Shown in pieces: positions 46,398 through 56,110 of a stretch of 64,000 bases of DNA. Under the pieces are notes generated by a model, which did not search any database, was not told the origin of the DNA, and saw only the letters and a list, made by a program, of their open reading frames with translations. The position numbers and the translations under genes were made by a program. Every line of letters begins with the position of its first letter. Within the stretch, counting starts at the first letter, position 1. Origin of the DNA: Parathalassolituus penaei (lineage in GTDB: Bacteria > Pseudomonadota > Gammaproteobacteria > Pseudomonadales > Oceanobacteraceae); contig NZ_JAPNOA010000016.1 in assembly GCF_026626885.1 (NCBI RefSeq), forward strand, positions 62,001-126,000, given 5' to 3'.

Positions 46398-47627
46398 TTA
46401 TACCACGTTACCCAGCTGGAAGATTGGCAGGTACATAGCGATGATCAGACCACCGACCACCACCCCGAGGAAGGCCATAATCAGCGGTTCCATCATGGCG
46501 GTCAGGCCGTCTACCATGCCGTCTACTTCGTTTTCGTAATAAGTCGCTGCCTTGTCGAGCATACTGTCAAGGGCGCCGGCTTCTTCGCCGATACTGGTCA
46601 TTTGCACCACCATATTGGGAAATACACCGGTACTGCGCATGGCAAAGTGCATTTGTTGGCCGGTGGCGACACCGGAGCGCACGTTTAACACGGCATTACG
46701 GAATACCACGTTACCCACTGCACCGGATACGGCTTCCAGCGCCTCTACCAGCGGCACACCGGCAGCAAAGGTGGTCGACAATACACGGGCAAATCGGGCT
46801 ACCGACGCTTTTTCGATAATCGGGCCGGCAACGGGGGCTTTCAAAGCAACACGGTCAAAACCATCCCGGTAGGCCTGGGAGGTTTTCATCATATGTTTAT
46901 GGGCATAAACCAATGCCGCAACGGCACCTACGACCATAAACCAGTATTCCTGCACCAGGCCAGACAGATAAATCACAAACTGGGTTGGGGCTGGTAATTC
47001 TGCGCCGAAACCCTTGAATAGATCTTCAAAGGTGGGCACTACCTTGATCAACAGAATACCGGTCACAATCGCAGCAACCGCCAATACCGTAATTGGGTAA
47101 CCCATGGCTTTTTTCAGTTTGGACTTTAACGCTTCGGATTTTTCCTTATAAATCGCCACCTTGTCGAGCATGGTTTCCAGCGCACCGGATTGTTCACCGG
47201 CGGCCACCAGGTTACAGGTCAGGTCATCGAAGTGCTCAGGATGAGCTTTCAGAGCACTGGCGAAGTCGTTACCCGCCGATACGGTATCGCGGATTTTTAA
47301 AATCAATTCTCGTACAGATGGGTTATCCATACCTTCGGCAACGATCTCAAAACTCTGCACCAGCGGTACACCGGCTTTCATCATAGTAGCCATCTGGCGG
47401 ATAAAAAACGAAATATCCAGACTGGTGACTTTTTTCTTTTTAGGGCCCCCCAGGCCCAAAAACGGTTGGGGTTTACGCTTTACCTTGGTGGTGTTAATGC
47501 CCTGGCTACGCAGCTGGGCTTTAACAATGGCCAAGCTGGTACCCGAGGCAATACCTTTCATAGGTTGGCCGCTTTTGTTGAGGCCTTCCCAGACAAATTC
47601 GATGTTTTTAGCAGCCGGTTTGGCCAT
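46398..47627 (-). CDS. pilC: Type IV pilus inner-membrane platform protein PilC
   Basis: A 409-residue GspF-family protein with two repeats of the T2SSF domain (about 70-195 and 275-400) and three membrane spans. It transmits force from PilB to the growing pilus. Confidence 0.95.
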   Translation of the reverse strand: MAKPAAKNIEFVWEGLNKSGQPMKGIASGTSLAIVKAQLRSQGINTTKVKRKPQPFLGLGGPKKKKVTSLDISFFIRQMATMMKAGVPLVQSFEIVAEGMDNPSVRELILKIRDTVSAGNDFASALKAHPEHFDDLTCNLVAAGEQSGALETMLDKVAIYKEKSEALKSKLKKAMGYPITVLAVAAIVTGILLIKVVPTFEDLFKGFGAELPAPTQFVIYLSGLVQEYWFMVVGAVAALVYAHKHMMKTSQAYRDGFDRVALKAPVAGPIIEKASVARFARVLSTTFAAGVPLVEALEAVSGAVGNVVFRNAVLNVRSGVATGQQMHFAMRSTGVFPNMVVQMTSIGEEAGALDSMLDKAATYYENEVDGMVDGLTAMMEPLIMAFLGVVVGGLIIAMYLPIFQLGNVV

Positions 47628-47698
47628 AACTATCAGTATCCTCTGAACATCGGTGCAAAGCGCTGTGGCTTTCCCTTGCGGTTATCTAACCACACGTA

Positions 47699-49387
47699 TC
47701 AATCGGTGGTTACCCGGTTTGCTTCTTCCAGACTGGTAAGCCCTTGGGCAACTTTCATCAGGGCCGAAGTGCGCAAGTCGTTAAACCCTTCTTTTTTGGC
47801 AACATCGGCGATTTCGATCGAGTTACCGCCGTCCATAATAATACGGGACAGGGCATCGGTGATTTTAACTACTTCGTAAATCCCCACACGGCCTTTATAC
47901 CCACCTTTACACATCTCGCAACCCACTGGTTCAAACAGCGTTGCTCCTGTCAGCAGTTCTTCGGTAAAACCGGCTTCCAGCAGGGCCGCTTTGGGGATGG
48001 AAGCGGGTTTTTTACAGCTGCCACAGAGTCGACGCGCCAGACGCTGGGCAATAATCAGGGTCACCGAGGTCGCAATGTTAAACGAAGGCACCCCCATGTT
48101 GGCCAGACGGGTAATGGTTTCCGGGGCGCTGTTGGTGTGCAGGGTGGACAACACCAGGTGACCGGTTTGTGCCGCCTTGATGGCAATAGAGGCGGTCTCG
48201 AGATCTCGAATTTCCCCCACCATGATCACATCCGGATCTTGACGTAAGAACGAACGTAACGCCGCGGCAAAGTCGAGGCCAACCTTGGGGTTAACGTTAC
48301 ACTGGTTAATACCTTCGAGGTTAATCTCAGCCGGGTCTTCGGCGGTGGATATGTTGGTATCTTCGGTGTTAAGAATATTCAGACCGGTATACAGGGATAC
48401 GGTTTTACCAGAGCCGGTTGGGCCAGTAACCAGAATCATACCCTGGGGTTTCGACAGGGCATCCATATACAGCTGTTTCTGCGCTGGTTCGTAACCCAGC
48501 ATATCGATACCGAGTTTGGCCGAAGATGGATCGAGAATACGTAATACGATTTTTTCGCCAAACAGGGTCGGTAGGGTATTCACCCGGAAGTCGATGGCCT
48601 TGTTTTTGGACACCTTCATCTTGATACGGCCGTCTTGCGGTATACGGCGTTCAGACAAGTCCATCTGTGACATGACCTTGACACGAGCGGCAATTTTACC
48701 GGCCAGGCCCACCGGCGGGCTGGCAACCTCATGCAACATACCGTCAGTACGGTAACGAATACGATAACGCTTTTCATAAGGCTCAAAGTGAATATCCGAT
48801 GAGCCCATTTTGATGGCATCCAGCAACATTTTATTAATAAAACGCACAATCGGAGCGTCATCATCAGGGTTGTTGGTTTGCTCTTCTTTTTTGTTGGTGC
48901 TGGTGTCTTCAGTTTCGAGATCAAGATCTCCACTGAGATCACCCAGTGTCTGGTCGGATGCCGATAATAAGCGTTCAACCGCTCTGATGAGTTTGTCGTG
49001 TTCCACCAGCACCGATTCAACCGTCATACCGGTGTTGAACTTGATATCGTCAATCGAATGAATCTGGGCCGGGTCGCTCTGGGCAACGTACAGGCGATTG
49101 CCACGCACAAATAGCGGGTACACCTGATGTTTTTCAATCAGTTCGGTGCTGATCACTTCTTTCGGCACCACTTCCAGATCCAGTGCATCCAGATCCAGAA
49201 TCGGTACACCAAACTCTTCCGAGGTGGCCATGGCAACTGGCCGTGCCTTGACTTTGCCTGATTCAATAGCGGTGGCGATAAAACTTTTTTTGTTCTGCCG
49301 CGACTGGTTTAACAGTTCCTGAGCCAGGTTGGCATCCAGCAGGTTTTTTTCAACAAGGCGACGGGGAATGCCGGTCAGAACGGCCAT
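47699..49387 (-). CDS. pilB: Type IV pilus extension ATPase PilB
   Basis: A 562-residue GspE-family ATPase. An N-terminal MshEN-type domain precedes the core with Walker A GPTGSGKT, the Asp and His boxes (SSDIHFEP, LSTLHTNSAPET) and a tetracysteine zinc site (CGSCKKP...CEMCKGGY). I start at the ATG at 49387, with AAGAG 8 bases upstream; a GTG two codons earlier is also possible. Confidence 0.95.
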   Translation of the reverse strand: MAVLTGIPRRLVEKNLLDANLAQELLNQSRQNKKSFIATAIESGKVKARPVAMATSEEFGVPILDLDALDLEVVPKEVISTELIEKHQVYPLFVRGNRLYVAQSDPAQIHSIDDIKFNTGMTVESVLVEHDKLIRAVERLLSASDQTLGDLSGDLDLETEDTSTNKKEEQTNNPDDDAPIVRFINKMLLDAIKMGSSDIHFEPYEKRYRIRYRTDGMLHEVASPPVGLAGKIAARVKVMSQMDLSERRIPQDGRIKMKVSKNKAIDFRVNTLPTLFGEKIVLRILDPSSAKLGIDMLGYEPAQKQLYMDALSKPQGMILVTGPTGSGKTVSLYTGLNILNTEDTNISTAEDPAEINLEGINQCNVNPKVGLDFAAALRSFLRQDPDVIMVGEIRDLETASIAIKAAQTGHLVLSTLHTNSAPETITRLANMGVPSFNIATSVTLIIAQRLARRLCGSCKKPASIPKAALLEAGFTEELLTGATLFEPVGCEMCKGGYKGRVGIYEVVKITDALSRIIMDGGNSIEIADVAKKEGFNDLRTSALMKVAQGLTSLEEANRVTTD

Positions 49388-49489
49388 GTTCACTACTCTT
49401 GGAATAACGATAAGCGGCTAACATAACAAACCCCCCGATGAACTACCACTCGCATCCTTGTGGGGTTTTAAGGAAGTCTCAAATTCGAG

Positions 49490-49936
49490 TTAGCGCATTC
49501 TTGGGACGTATTTTAATGCGAGCGTTCCCGGCACTGCAGTCCAGGTAACGATTCCGCCTGCAAGACTTGGAGAGAGACTGAATGTCTTTTCTGCAATAGG
49601 ATCGGGCACTCCTGCGCTGGCACTCATAAACATGCCGGTGAGCAATCCATTGCTGCCTATCGTGATGGATGCCAGTTTCCCTGCAGAAAAACTAGCCGGA
49701 GTTGTGTCGATACCGGAGTAATTTCCCAGAGTCGTGGCGTCCGGAGGGAGCGTCGCAAAGCGTGCTGCATATTCACTAACATGCAGTTGCAGTGGGCGAA
49801 AGGCATGTAGTGCATTGGTTGTTTCGGTTCGCAGAACATATTCCTGATACTGAGGGATTGCTACCGATGAGATAATCGAAACAATTGCTATAACAATCAT
49901 TAACTCAATCAAGGTAAAAGCAGCCTGTTTTTTCAT
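49490..49936 (-). CDS. Type IV pilin, minor or alternative, with Ala at -1
   Basis: A 148-residue prepilin: short basic leader MKKQAA, then [19 protein letters not shown], with Glu at +5. The residue before the cleavage site is Ala, not the usual Gly. The mature part closely follows the major pilin in order (IPQYQEYVLRTETTNALHA, LQLHVSEYAARF) but has no cysteine. It has its own sigma-54 promoter at 49977-49992 downstream of the pilA terminator. It could be a second pilin subunit, an antigenic alternative or a poorly processed remnant. Confidence 0.85.
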   Translation of the reverse strand: MKKQAAFTLIELMIVIAIVSIISSVAIPQYQEYVLRTETTNALHAFRPLQLHVSEYAARFATLPPDATTLGNYSGIDTTPASFSAGKLASITIGSNGLLTGMFMSASAGVPDPIAEKTFSLSPSLAGGIVTWTAVPGTLALKYVPRMR

Positions 49937-49976
49937 ACATGCTCCATTTGTGTTGGATGTTTTTATGTCTTGATTA

Positions 49977-49992
49977 AGCAAATAAAGTGCCT
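49977..49992 (-). promoter_or_regulatory. Sigma-54 promoter of the second pilin gene
   Basis: On the minus strand AGGCACTTTATTTGCT: the invariant GG and GC are exactly 10 bases apart, and GGCAC-N5-TTGC matches the RpoN consensus. The expected transcription start is near 49966, about 30 bases before the ATG. Confidence 0.8.
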
Positions 49993-50014
49993 AAAACGTA
50001 ACGACTTTTTTGAT

Positions 50015-50045
50015 AAAAAAAAAGCCCACCGAAGTGGGCTTTTTT
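50015..50045 (-). terminator. Intrinsic terminator of pilA
   Basis: AGCCCAC and GTGGGCT form a stem around a CGAA tetraloop, with nine A on one side and six T on the other. It lies 10 bases past the pilA stop and separates the two pilin transcripts. Confidence 0.92.
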
Positions 50046-50054
50046 AGCTGTGAA

Positions 50055-50513
50055 TTACTTCACTTTTGGAACGTATTTAGCGTCCAGGGTACCTGCAGAA
50101 GCAGCCCAGGTAACAACGCCGTTAGCAGCGCGAGTTGGGGTCAGCAAGTAGGTGTCGCCAGCGATTTCAGCTGGTACACCAGAGGTTGCAGTACCAAAAG
50201 TTACAGTCAGAACAGCAGTGCTATCCGCAACAGAGATGCTGGCTACATTGCCGGCTTTGTGGTCACCAGGGGTGCAAGATACGCCAGTGTAACCCTTCAG
50301 AGCGGTGGCACAGTCGGCTGGCAGAGCGGAGTAACGAGCAGCGTATTCACTTACTGCCAGCTGCAGTGGACGTGCCGCTGCAACAGAATTGGTGGCTTCG
50401 GTACGCAGTACGTAGTCCTGGTACTGAGGAATAGCAACAGCTGCCAGGATACCGATGATCGCAATAACGATCATCAATTCAATCAGGGTAAAACCTTTCT
50501 GCATGGTTTTCAT
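50055..50513 (-). CDS. pilA: Major type IV pilin PilA
   Basis: A 152-residue prepilin with leader MKTMQKG and the classical [21 protein letters not shown] helix with Gly at -1 and Glu at +5. The mature protein has two cysteines only 13 positions apart, in [17 protein letters not shown], in the mid-domain and not at the C-terminus where the D-region disulfide of many pilins lies. GGAG 8 bases ahead supports the start at 50513. A sigma-54 promoter is at 50640-50654. The neighbouring TfpX/TfpZ-type gene is expected to act on this pilin. Confidence 0.94.
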   Translation of the reverse strand: MKTMQKGFTLIELMIVIAIIGILAAVAIPQYQDYVLRTEATNSVAAARPLQLAVSEYAARYSALPADCATALKGYTGVSCTPGDHKAGNVASISVADSTAVLTVTFGTATSGVPAEIAGDTYLLTPTRAANGVVTWAASAGTLDAKYVPKVK

Positions 50514-50639
50514 AGGAAGTTCTCCACTTGCTACAGATATGTAAGGGTCAGGCAAATCAGTGTGCGCTGAAAGCCAAACCGGTTTGATTCTGCCAACCTT
50601 GGCGATCTGGCCGGTTTGTTGTGCTTCAATAGACTATAA

Positions 50640-50654
50640 GCGAATGCTGTGCCA
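50640..50654 (-). promoter_or_regulatory. Sigma-54 promoter of pilA
   Basis: On the minus strand TGGCAC-AGCAT-TCGC: GG and GC are 10 bases apart, with one mismatch to TGGCAC-N5-TTGC. Transcription would start near 50628 and leave a leader of about 115 bases. PilS/PilR-type activation is inferred from the family. Confidence 0.75.
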
Positions 50655-50806
50655 ACTTTTGATGTTGGGTTTCAGGCGCCTTTTTACGCCACTTTCGTGA
50701 CGCTCATCACGGATTGTTGGACGATCAGTTCCGAAGTGCCGGAATATTGATGAATCAAGTGGTGTTGAAAAGGTCAGATATTGACAAAATTTGTCAGGTG
50801 CTTGGG

Positions 50807-50831
50807 CCCTGCGACGTAATTGGTCGCAGGG
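50807..50831 (-). other. Hairpin after the pilin accessory gene
   Basis: CCCTGCGAC (50807-50815) is complementary to 50823-50831 with a 7-base loop, about 15 bases past the stop of the accessory gene. A second palindrome, TGACAAA-A-TTTGTCA, is at 50782-50796. Neither has a good T-tract. Together with the pilA promoter these account for the 333-base gap at 50514-50846. Confidence 0.55.
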
Positions 50832-50846
50832 TTATAGAAGAACGAT

Positions 50847-51506
50847 TTAATCACCCGTGGCTATCTGGATTTCACGCAGCTGGCCATTTTTTTCCAGTAA
50901 CACCAGATTTTTGCCGCTCTGGCCCTGAGGAATGGTGTAGGCACCGTCTTTTTCGAGTAATCCGTCTGGGGTGCTCTGTTTCATAAACGCTGCGAACTCC
51001 GCTGCAGTGGTGGAATGCAGGTCGGCTGGTGTGATCTGCTCCAGGCTGGCAGCACCAAATGGCGTGAAGTTGTTATCCGGTGCGTAATAAAACAGCTTGT
51101 TATCGGAGTGTGAGAGGAAGGCTCGGGTTTCCGGGTTCACCTGATGTGCATACAGGGTATCGAACCCCGCAGCAGGCAGTGCGGTATACAAGGCTAACGG
51201 CCGGGTGGTATGGACGGTATAAAGCCCCGCTACCAGCGCACTGAGCTGGGCAATGGCAATCACGGCAAGGTCAAAGCGCAGGCTTTTTTTGGCCGGGTTA
51301 AAGACGATCAGGGTTAACAGTGGTCCCAGTACCAGATCCACACCGGCAATTAACAGCAGGGCCCGATGCCAGCCGGTATCCACTTTACTGAGGATGCCCG
51401 GATACCAGACGGTAAACACCATAATGACGAGGGCAATAAAAATCGCAAGGCTGATGCCGAAGTGAATGCCAGCAGCTTTAAAACGGTTCAGTTGGGTCAG
51501 ATGCAT
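50847..51506 (-). CDS. TfpX/TfpZ family type IV pilin accessory protein
   Basis: A 219-residue membrane protein. The N-terminal half carries RFKAAGIHFGISLAIFIALV and VDLVLGPLLTLIVFNPAKKS, the TfpX/TfpZ signature, with about three membrane spans (15-35, 48-65, 78-96) and a C-terminal periplasmic domain. In Pseudomonas these proteins are encoded beside particular pilA alleles and aid their assembly. Here it lies directly upstream of pilA on the same strand. Confidence 0.88.
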   Translation of the reverse strand: MHLTQLNRFKAAGIHFGISLAIFIALVIMVFTVWYPGILSKVDTGWHRALLLIAGVDLVLGPLLTLIVFNPAKKSLRFDLAVIAIAQLSALVAGLYTVHTTRPLALYTALPAAGFDTLYAHQVNPETRAFLSHSDNKLFYYAPDNNFTPFGAASLEQITPADLHSTTAAEFAAFMKQSTPDGLLEKDGAYTIPQGQSGKNLVLLEKNGQLREIQIATGD

Positions 51507-51802
51507 GGTCAGTATTCCTTACAGACAATAACGGACAGTCGGCAAGGTAAGGGCGACGCTGGCGGCTTACAAGAGGCGCTGGTTCACTTTGCCAACATGG
51601 CTGTGAAGACCGTGATGAAAAGCAGTGGTTCCCATGTTGTCAGGCATGTCGTTAGACATGCGCTCAGGGAGGGGGGGGTGTCAGATCGTGTTTTGGTTGC
51701 TGGAGAGACCGCTTCTTTTATCCTGATCTTGTTTTACGGATCTTGCTGAATTAAAGAAGCGGAGCAGGTATATGGCTGGAGTGAACAAACGATGGTCGAT
51801 AG

Positions 51803-52663
<861 letters not shown>

Positions 52664-52891
52664 CTATGGTCTGGGTCGGTGTTTGGCTGCGGGTTGTGCC
52701 GCTGTCGACATGAGGTCAACATGCGGGAGCGCAGTTTCAGCGGCGGGAATGTTACACCGAACCGGCCAAGTGTGCATTTTTATGCTGTGTCGGGTGGTTT
52801 GAAGCCGGTGTCGCGGCCAACGGCTGAACGGCTGCGGCTGAACGGCTGCGGCTTCTGCGGTGATGGTATTTGGAATAAAAGGAATCCGGGA

Positions 52892-53443
52892 TTGAAATTG
52901 GTTAACGGTGTTCTTGATGAGGCGGTGTGGTGTCCTTCGCCCAACTTTGGTCCGCGGCCAGCGGCCGAGGTGTCATTGCTGGTGATTCATAACATCAGCT
53001 TGCCGCCGGGGCAGTTTGGCACTGGTTGTGTGCAGCGTTTTTTCCAGAACTGTCTGGATACCTCCGAGCACCCATGGTTTGCCAATATTGAAGGGGTGCA
53101 GGTGTCGAGTCACTGGTTGATCGAGCGTGACGGCAGCCTGTTCCAGTTTGTGAACGCAAACGATCGCGCCTGGCATGCCGGGGTGTCGACCTTTGACGGG
53201 CGTAACAACTGTAATGATTTTTCGCTTGGCATCGAGCTGGAAGGCACCGATGATCAGGCTTATACCGAACAACAATATGAAGTGTTGGTGGCCATGATTG
53301 CGGCGATTCGGGAGGCTTATCCGCTGATTACGCCGGATCGTATTACTGGCCATGAACACATTGCTCCGGGGCGCAAGACGGACCCCGGACCTGCTTTTGA
53401 CTGGGCGCGTTTGCGTGCCGGAATCACAACGGGGGATGTATGA
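52892..53443 (+). CDS. ampD: 1,6-anhydro-N-acetylmuramyl-L-alanine amidase
   Basis: A 183-residue zinc amidase of peptidoglycan recycling. VIHNISLPPGQFG, SSHWLIERDGSLFQFV and GHEHIAPGRKTDPGPAFDW hold the zinc ligands and catalytic Lys. I choose a TTG start at 52892 with AAGGA 8 bases before it, because the following WCPSPNFGPRP aligns with the family N-terminus; the frame is open 118 codons further upstream with no family sequence. Confidence 0.93.
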   Translation: MKLVNGVLDEAVWCPSPNFGPRPAAEVSLLVIHNISLPPGQFGTGCVQRFFQNCLDTSEHPWFANIEGVQVSSHWLIERDGSLFQFVNANDRAWHAGVSTFDGRNNCNDFSLGIELEGTDDQAYTEQQYEVLVAMIAAIREAYPLITPDRITGHEHIAPGRKTDPGPAFDWARLRAGITTGDV

Positions 53444-54333
53444 AATTTCTGGTGCTGTTCCTGGCGGTTCTGCTGCATTACCAGCTTCCGCATAAAACCA
53501 GTGTTCGTCGATTTCGCAGTTTTGAGGGATGGCTGGCGCGGGTTCACCGTTTGCCGGTGGTGGCGAACAGCTCGGCCGATCTGCGTTTTGGTCTGGTGGT
53601 AGTACTGCCGGTACTGGCCTTTGCGCTGGTGTTCTGGTTTGTGGAGTCGCTGGCCTGGGGGTTACCGGCTGCGGCGCTGGAAGTGGTGCTGCTGTATCTG
53701 ATTTTGTCGGAACTGGCGATGAGTGATGCCCTTGATCAGTACCGCGAGGCCTTGCTGAAAGGTGATGTGCAGGGGGCGTTTCTGATTGCTGAGAAGTCTC
53801 TGGCGGTGCCTGCGTTGGGGATGAGCAACGATGCGCGAACCATGAATGAAAGTGTGATGCGAGCCGTGCTGTTCCGCTGGTTCCAGTATTTTTTCATGAT
53901 GGTGTTCTGGTACATGGTGGCCGATGTGGCCGGTGTGGTACTGGCCTGGTTGACCCTCCAATACGCGCATACCCGTGCAGAAGGCAAACAGGATTACAGT
54001 AACCCGCGTGCCGCCTGGTATCTGCATTGGCTGGAGTGGGCACCAGTACGGGTGTTAGGGCTTACTTACTGTCTGGCTGGCAATATGCTGAGTGCCTTGC
54101 CGGTATGGCGGGCATCACTCTGGAATACCGGTTCTTCCAGTGAGCAGGTTTTAACTGACATTGCCGGAGCAGCATTGTCGTTTGCTCCTGGTCAGCGTGA
54201 GTGGCACAGCGCTGAAGATGATGTCGGAGCAGCCGCCATGGAGCTGGAAGAGTGGCACCAGTTGCACTGGCGTTCGTTGTCGGTGTGGATGGTGTGGCTG
54301 GCGGTGGCCACCATTGGCGGCTGGATGCTCTAG
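53440..54333 (+). CDS. ampE: Regulatory protein AmpE
   Basis: A 297-residue membrane protein with about four spans, beginning MKFLVLFLAVLLHYQLP. It overlaps ampD by 4 bases. AmpE accompanies AmpD in beta-lactamase induction circuits; its biochemical role is uncertain. No ampC or ampR is visible in the window. Confidence 0.9.
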   Translation: MKFLVLFLAVLLHYQLPHKTSVRRFRSFEGWLARVHRLPVVANSSADLRFGLVVVLPVLAFALVFWFVESLAWGLPAAALEVVLLYLILSELAMSDALDQYREALLKGDVQGAFLIAEKSLAVPALGMSNDARTMNESVMRAVLFRWFQYFFMMVFWYMVADVAGVVLAWLTLQYAHTRAEGKQDYSNPRAAWYLHWLEWAPVRVLGLTYCLAGNMLSALPVWRASLWNTGSSSEQVLTDIAGAALSFAPGQREWHSAEDDVGAAAMELEEWHQLHWRSLSVWMVWLAVATIGGWML

Positions 54334-54491
54334 CGTTTACTTCTCGGGCATTCACATCCCGGGCTGAAAGTTGCCTTGCTCGACAAAGTGGACAAAGGTG
54401 AAATTGGCTGAAATTGGAATATCGCTGGTGAATTTTACCGAGTGTATTCGATTCGAAGGGCCGGGACGCTGAATTCTGGTGTTTGTGATGC

Positions 54492-54543
54492 AAAAAAATC
54501 GCGGCTTATCGATCCTGTCAGAAGGGGCGAGGCCGCGATTTTT
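54492..54543. terminator. Bidirectional terminator between ampE and the PilZ gene
   Basis: AAAATCGCGGC (54495-54505) pairs with GCCGCGATTTT (54532-54542), with seven A upstream and T-run downstream. Confidence 0.85.
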
Positions 54544-54563
54544 ATTTGGGGCTTGGTAATCCT

Positions 54564-54911
54564 TCAGCCTCGCATATAGCTGCGAATCATGGTGGTCATC
54601 ATGTCGGATGCCCCTTCGATTCGGCAGCCCGCGCCATACAGGCTTGGCGTGATCAGTTTGCTCCAGACTACCTCGACGGTGCACAGGCCTTTTCGGTGAG
54701 TATCCAGATGTGGCGGGATGTCGACGAGCTCAAGCTGCAGGCGGGTTCCCGGCAGAATCGGCTGGTAAGAGGAAATCATCATGCCGCCATCGGAGCAGTT
54801 GAGCAGCAGCCCGACATATTCCTTGTTGGCTTGTTGGAACACGCTGACATTCTTGTGCAGGGCGGCACGGTCGTTCAGGCGCTGTTCTTGAAGGCAAACG
54901 GCTGTATTCAT
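54564..54911 (-). CDS. PilZ domain protein
   Basis: A 115-residue single-domain PilZ protein. The c-di-GMP elements appear as R-x3-R in the N-terminal QRLNDRAA region and the NCSDGGMM box ((D/N)xSxxG). It would act as a c-di-GMP effector. No partner gene adjoins it, although the pilus cluster is 5 kb away. Confidence 0.82.
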   Translation of the reverse strand: MNTAVCLQEQRLNDRAALHKNVSVFQQANKEYVGLLLNCSDGGMMISSYQPILPGTRLQLELVDIPPHLDTHRKGLCTVEVVWSKLITPSLYGAGCRIEGASDMMTTMIRSYMRG

Positions 54912-55057
54912 GGGACATTCCTTTTGTAAGTGGAACCAGGCTGGTTAGAAAGACTATCGAACCGCTATGTTGCAATTCAATGAACTTCCTCCAGCCTGCC
55001 AATACTTCCCAAAAGTCGTCAATGGGGACTAACTGCAGCCTTTTTGTCTAACGAGTG

Positions 55058-55456
55058 TTACTTGTCGTACATGCTCTGGATCAAATCGATGCTTGGGCGT
55101 AGAGTACGTCGCCACACTTGCTCGAGCTCGCTGGTCCACTTCGGATCGTGGCGAGACAGCGTTTCCATCAGAGCATCCAGCCACAGGCTGTAATACATCG
55201 GTTTGATGTTCATTTTCTTTTTGCTGTGACTTTCCCCAAGGGCGCGTATTTTGGTATCTGGCAGACCACGAGCGTGCATTACCAGCCATAAAATGCCGCT
55301 TCGCAGCAGAGCACGCTGGGATTCCATGTTGGTGTTGGCAAACATGGCACTGACGTCGGACGATTTACCCATAAAAATGGTGTAGAAGTCTTCGAAGAAA
55401 ACGGCATTACTGCAGCTGCGTCCGTAGCTCTGGAATACGAGATCGGCGTCGCTCAT
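55058..55456 (-). CDS. Globin-like protein
   Basis: A 132-residue protein with a globin-type helical pattern: FEDFYTIFMGKSSDVSAMF (B to CD region), HARGLPDTKIRALGESH around the likely proximal His, and the C-terminal YSLWLDALMETL. GAGGAG precedes the ATG at 55454-55456. It may bind heme and sense or detoxify O2 or NO. An FNR box lies 260 bases upstream. Confidence 0.78.
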   Translation of the reverse strand: MSDADLVFQSYGRSCSNAVFFEDFYTIFMGKSSDVSAMFANTNMESQRALLRSGILWLVMHARGLPDTKIRALGESHSKKKMNIKPMYYSLWLDALMETLSRHDPKWTSELEQVWRRTLRPSIDLIQSMYDK

Positions 55457-55541
55457 TTGGAAAGCTCCTCGGGAATGGTGGTCGGCGGCCCGGAATGTGT
55501 CTGAGGATAAATTTGTCCGACAAGAGTAATCGTGAATCCTT

Positions 55542-55568
55542 ATTATCAAAAGTATAATTATTGATAAT
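55542..55568. repeat. Inverted repeat in the globin upstream region
   Basis: ATTATCAA (55542-55549) and TTGATAAT (55561-55568) are perfect complements separated by 11 bases, in a very AT-rich stretch about 90 bases before the globin start. It may be an operator of the globin promoter. Confidence 0.5.
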
Positions 55569-55715
55569 TCATATAATTTGTCGAGGCTGCGACTTATCTT
55601 GTCGTTAGTGCTGATGGTTGTTGACACTACCTGCTGGCGAGTCCTTTATCACACTGATGCCATTCATTAATGACTAAACTGTCACTTAAGTTGACTGTCA
55701 CATCATAGACATCTT

Positions 55716-55729
55716 TTGATTGGGATCAA
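55716..55729. promoter_or_regulatory. Perfect FNR/ANR box between globin and DAHP synthase leader
   Basis: TTGAT-TGGG-ATCAA matches the FNR consensus at all ten positions. It lies 260 bases from the globin start and 183 bases before the leader peptide, so its target is uncertain. A direct repeat ACTGTCAC with 16-base period lies near 55680-55700. This box, the inverted repeat at 55542-55568 and promoter sequence account for the 455-base gap. Confidence 0.7.
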
Positions 55730-55911
55730 TATTGATTCGTGAAATAGTCTGTTAGTTGTCGCTTCCTGATCACATTGTGTACTGGTCATACCGTTTTCCG
55801 ATTGCTTCCAACGGAGTCGGCCGGTGTCAAAAAGTTGGAGTGACGGGTTGTTTTTCCTGTGATAACGATTAGTATCCAGTAAATCACTAATTTGATATGT
55901 GTCTGACAATC

Positions 55912-56061
55912 ATGAAAAACACCACTTCCATGAACAGCTCTGCTCACAGCGCCCTCGCGGCCGCTGCGCTGCTGTCTGGTCGTGATCTGGTTGCTCAGGT
56001 GGCGTATTGGCAGTTCGGTTTTGGCTATTTTTATTTTAGCCAGGAGCCCGGCTGCCACTAA
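55912..56061 (+). CDS. Aromatic leader peptide of the DAHP synthase gene
   Basis: A 49-residue ORF. Its second half contains YWQFGFGYFYF (residues 32-42): four Phe, three Tyr and one Trp in eleven codons. This is the layout of a transcription-attenuation leader peptide, and a strong terminator starts 50 bases after its stop. The N-terminal part is Ala/Ser-rich and has no known role. The Shine-Dalgarno sequence is weak; an internal ATG at 55930 is an alternative start. Confidence 0.8.
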   Translation: MKNTTSMNSSAHSALAAAALLSGRDLVAQVAYWQFGFGYFYFSQEPGCH

Positions 56062-56110
56062 CGTACAACTCGTACACAGGCAGTCCCGGCTCACGCCAGA
56101 CTGCCACCGG

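Noticed and set aside
55786-56094. Minus-strand ORF over the aromatic leader peptide
   Set aside because: It is the complement of the leader and attenuator, which have a coherent regulatory structure on the plus strand.
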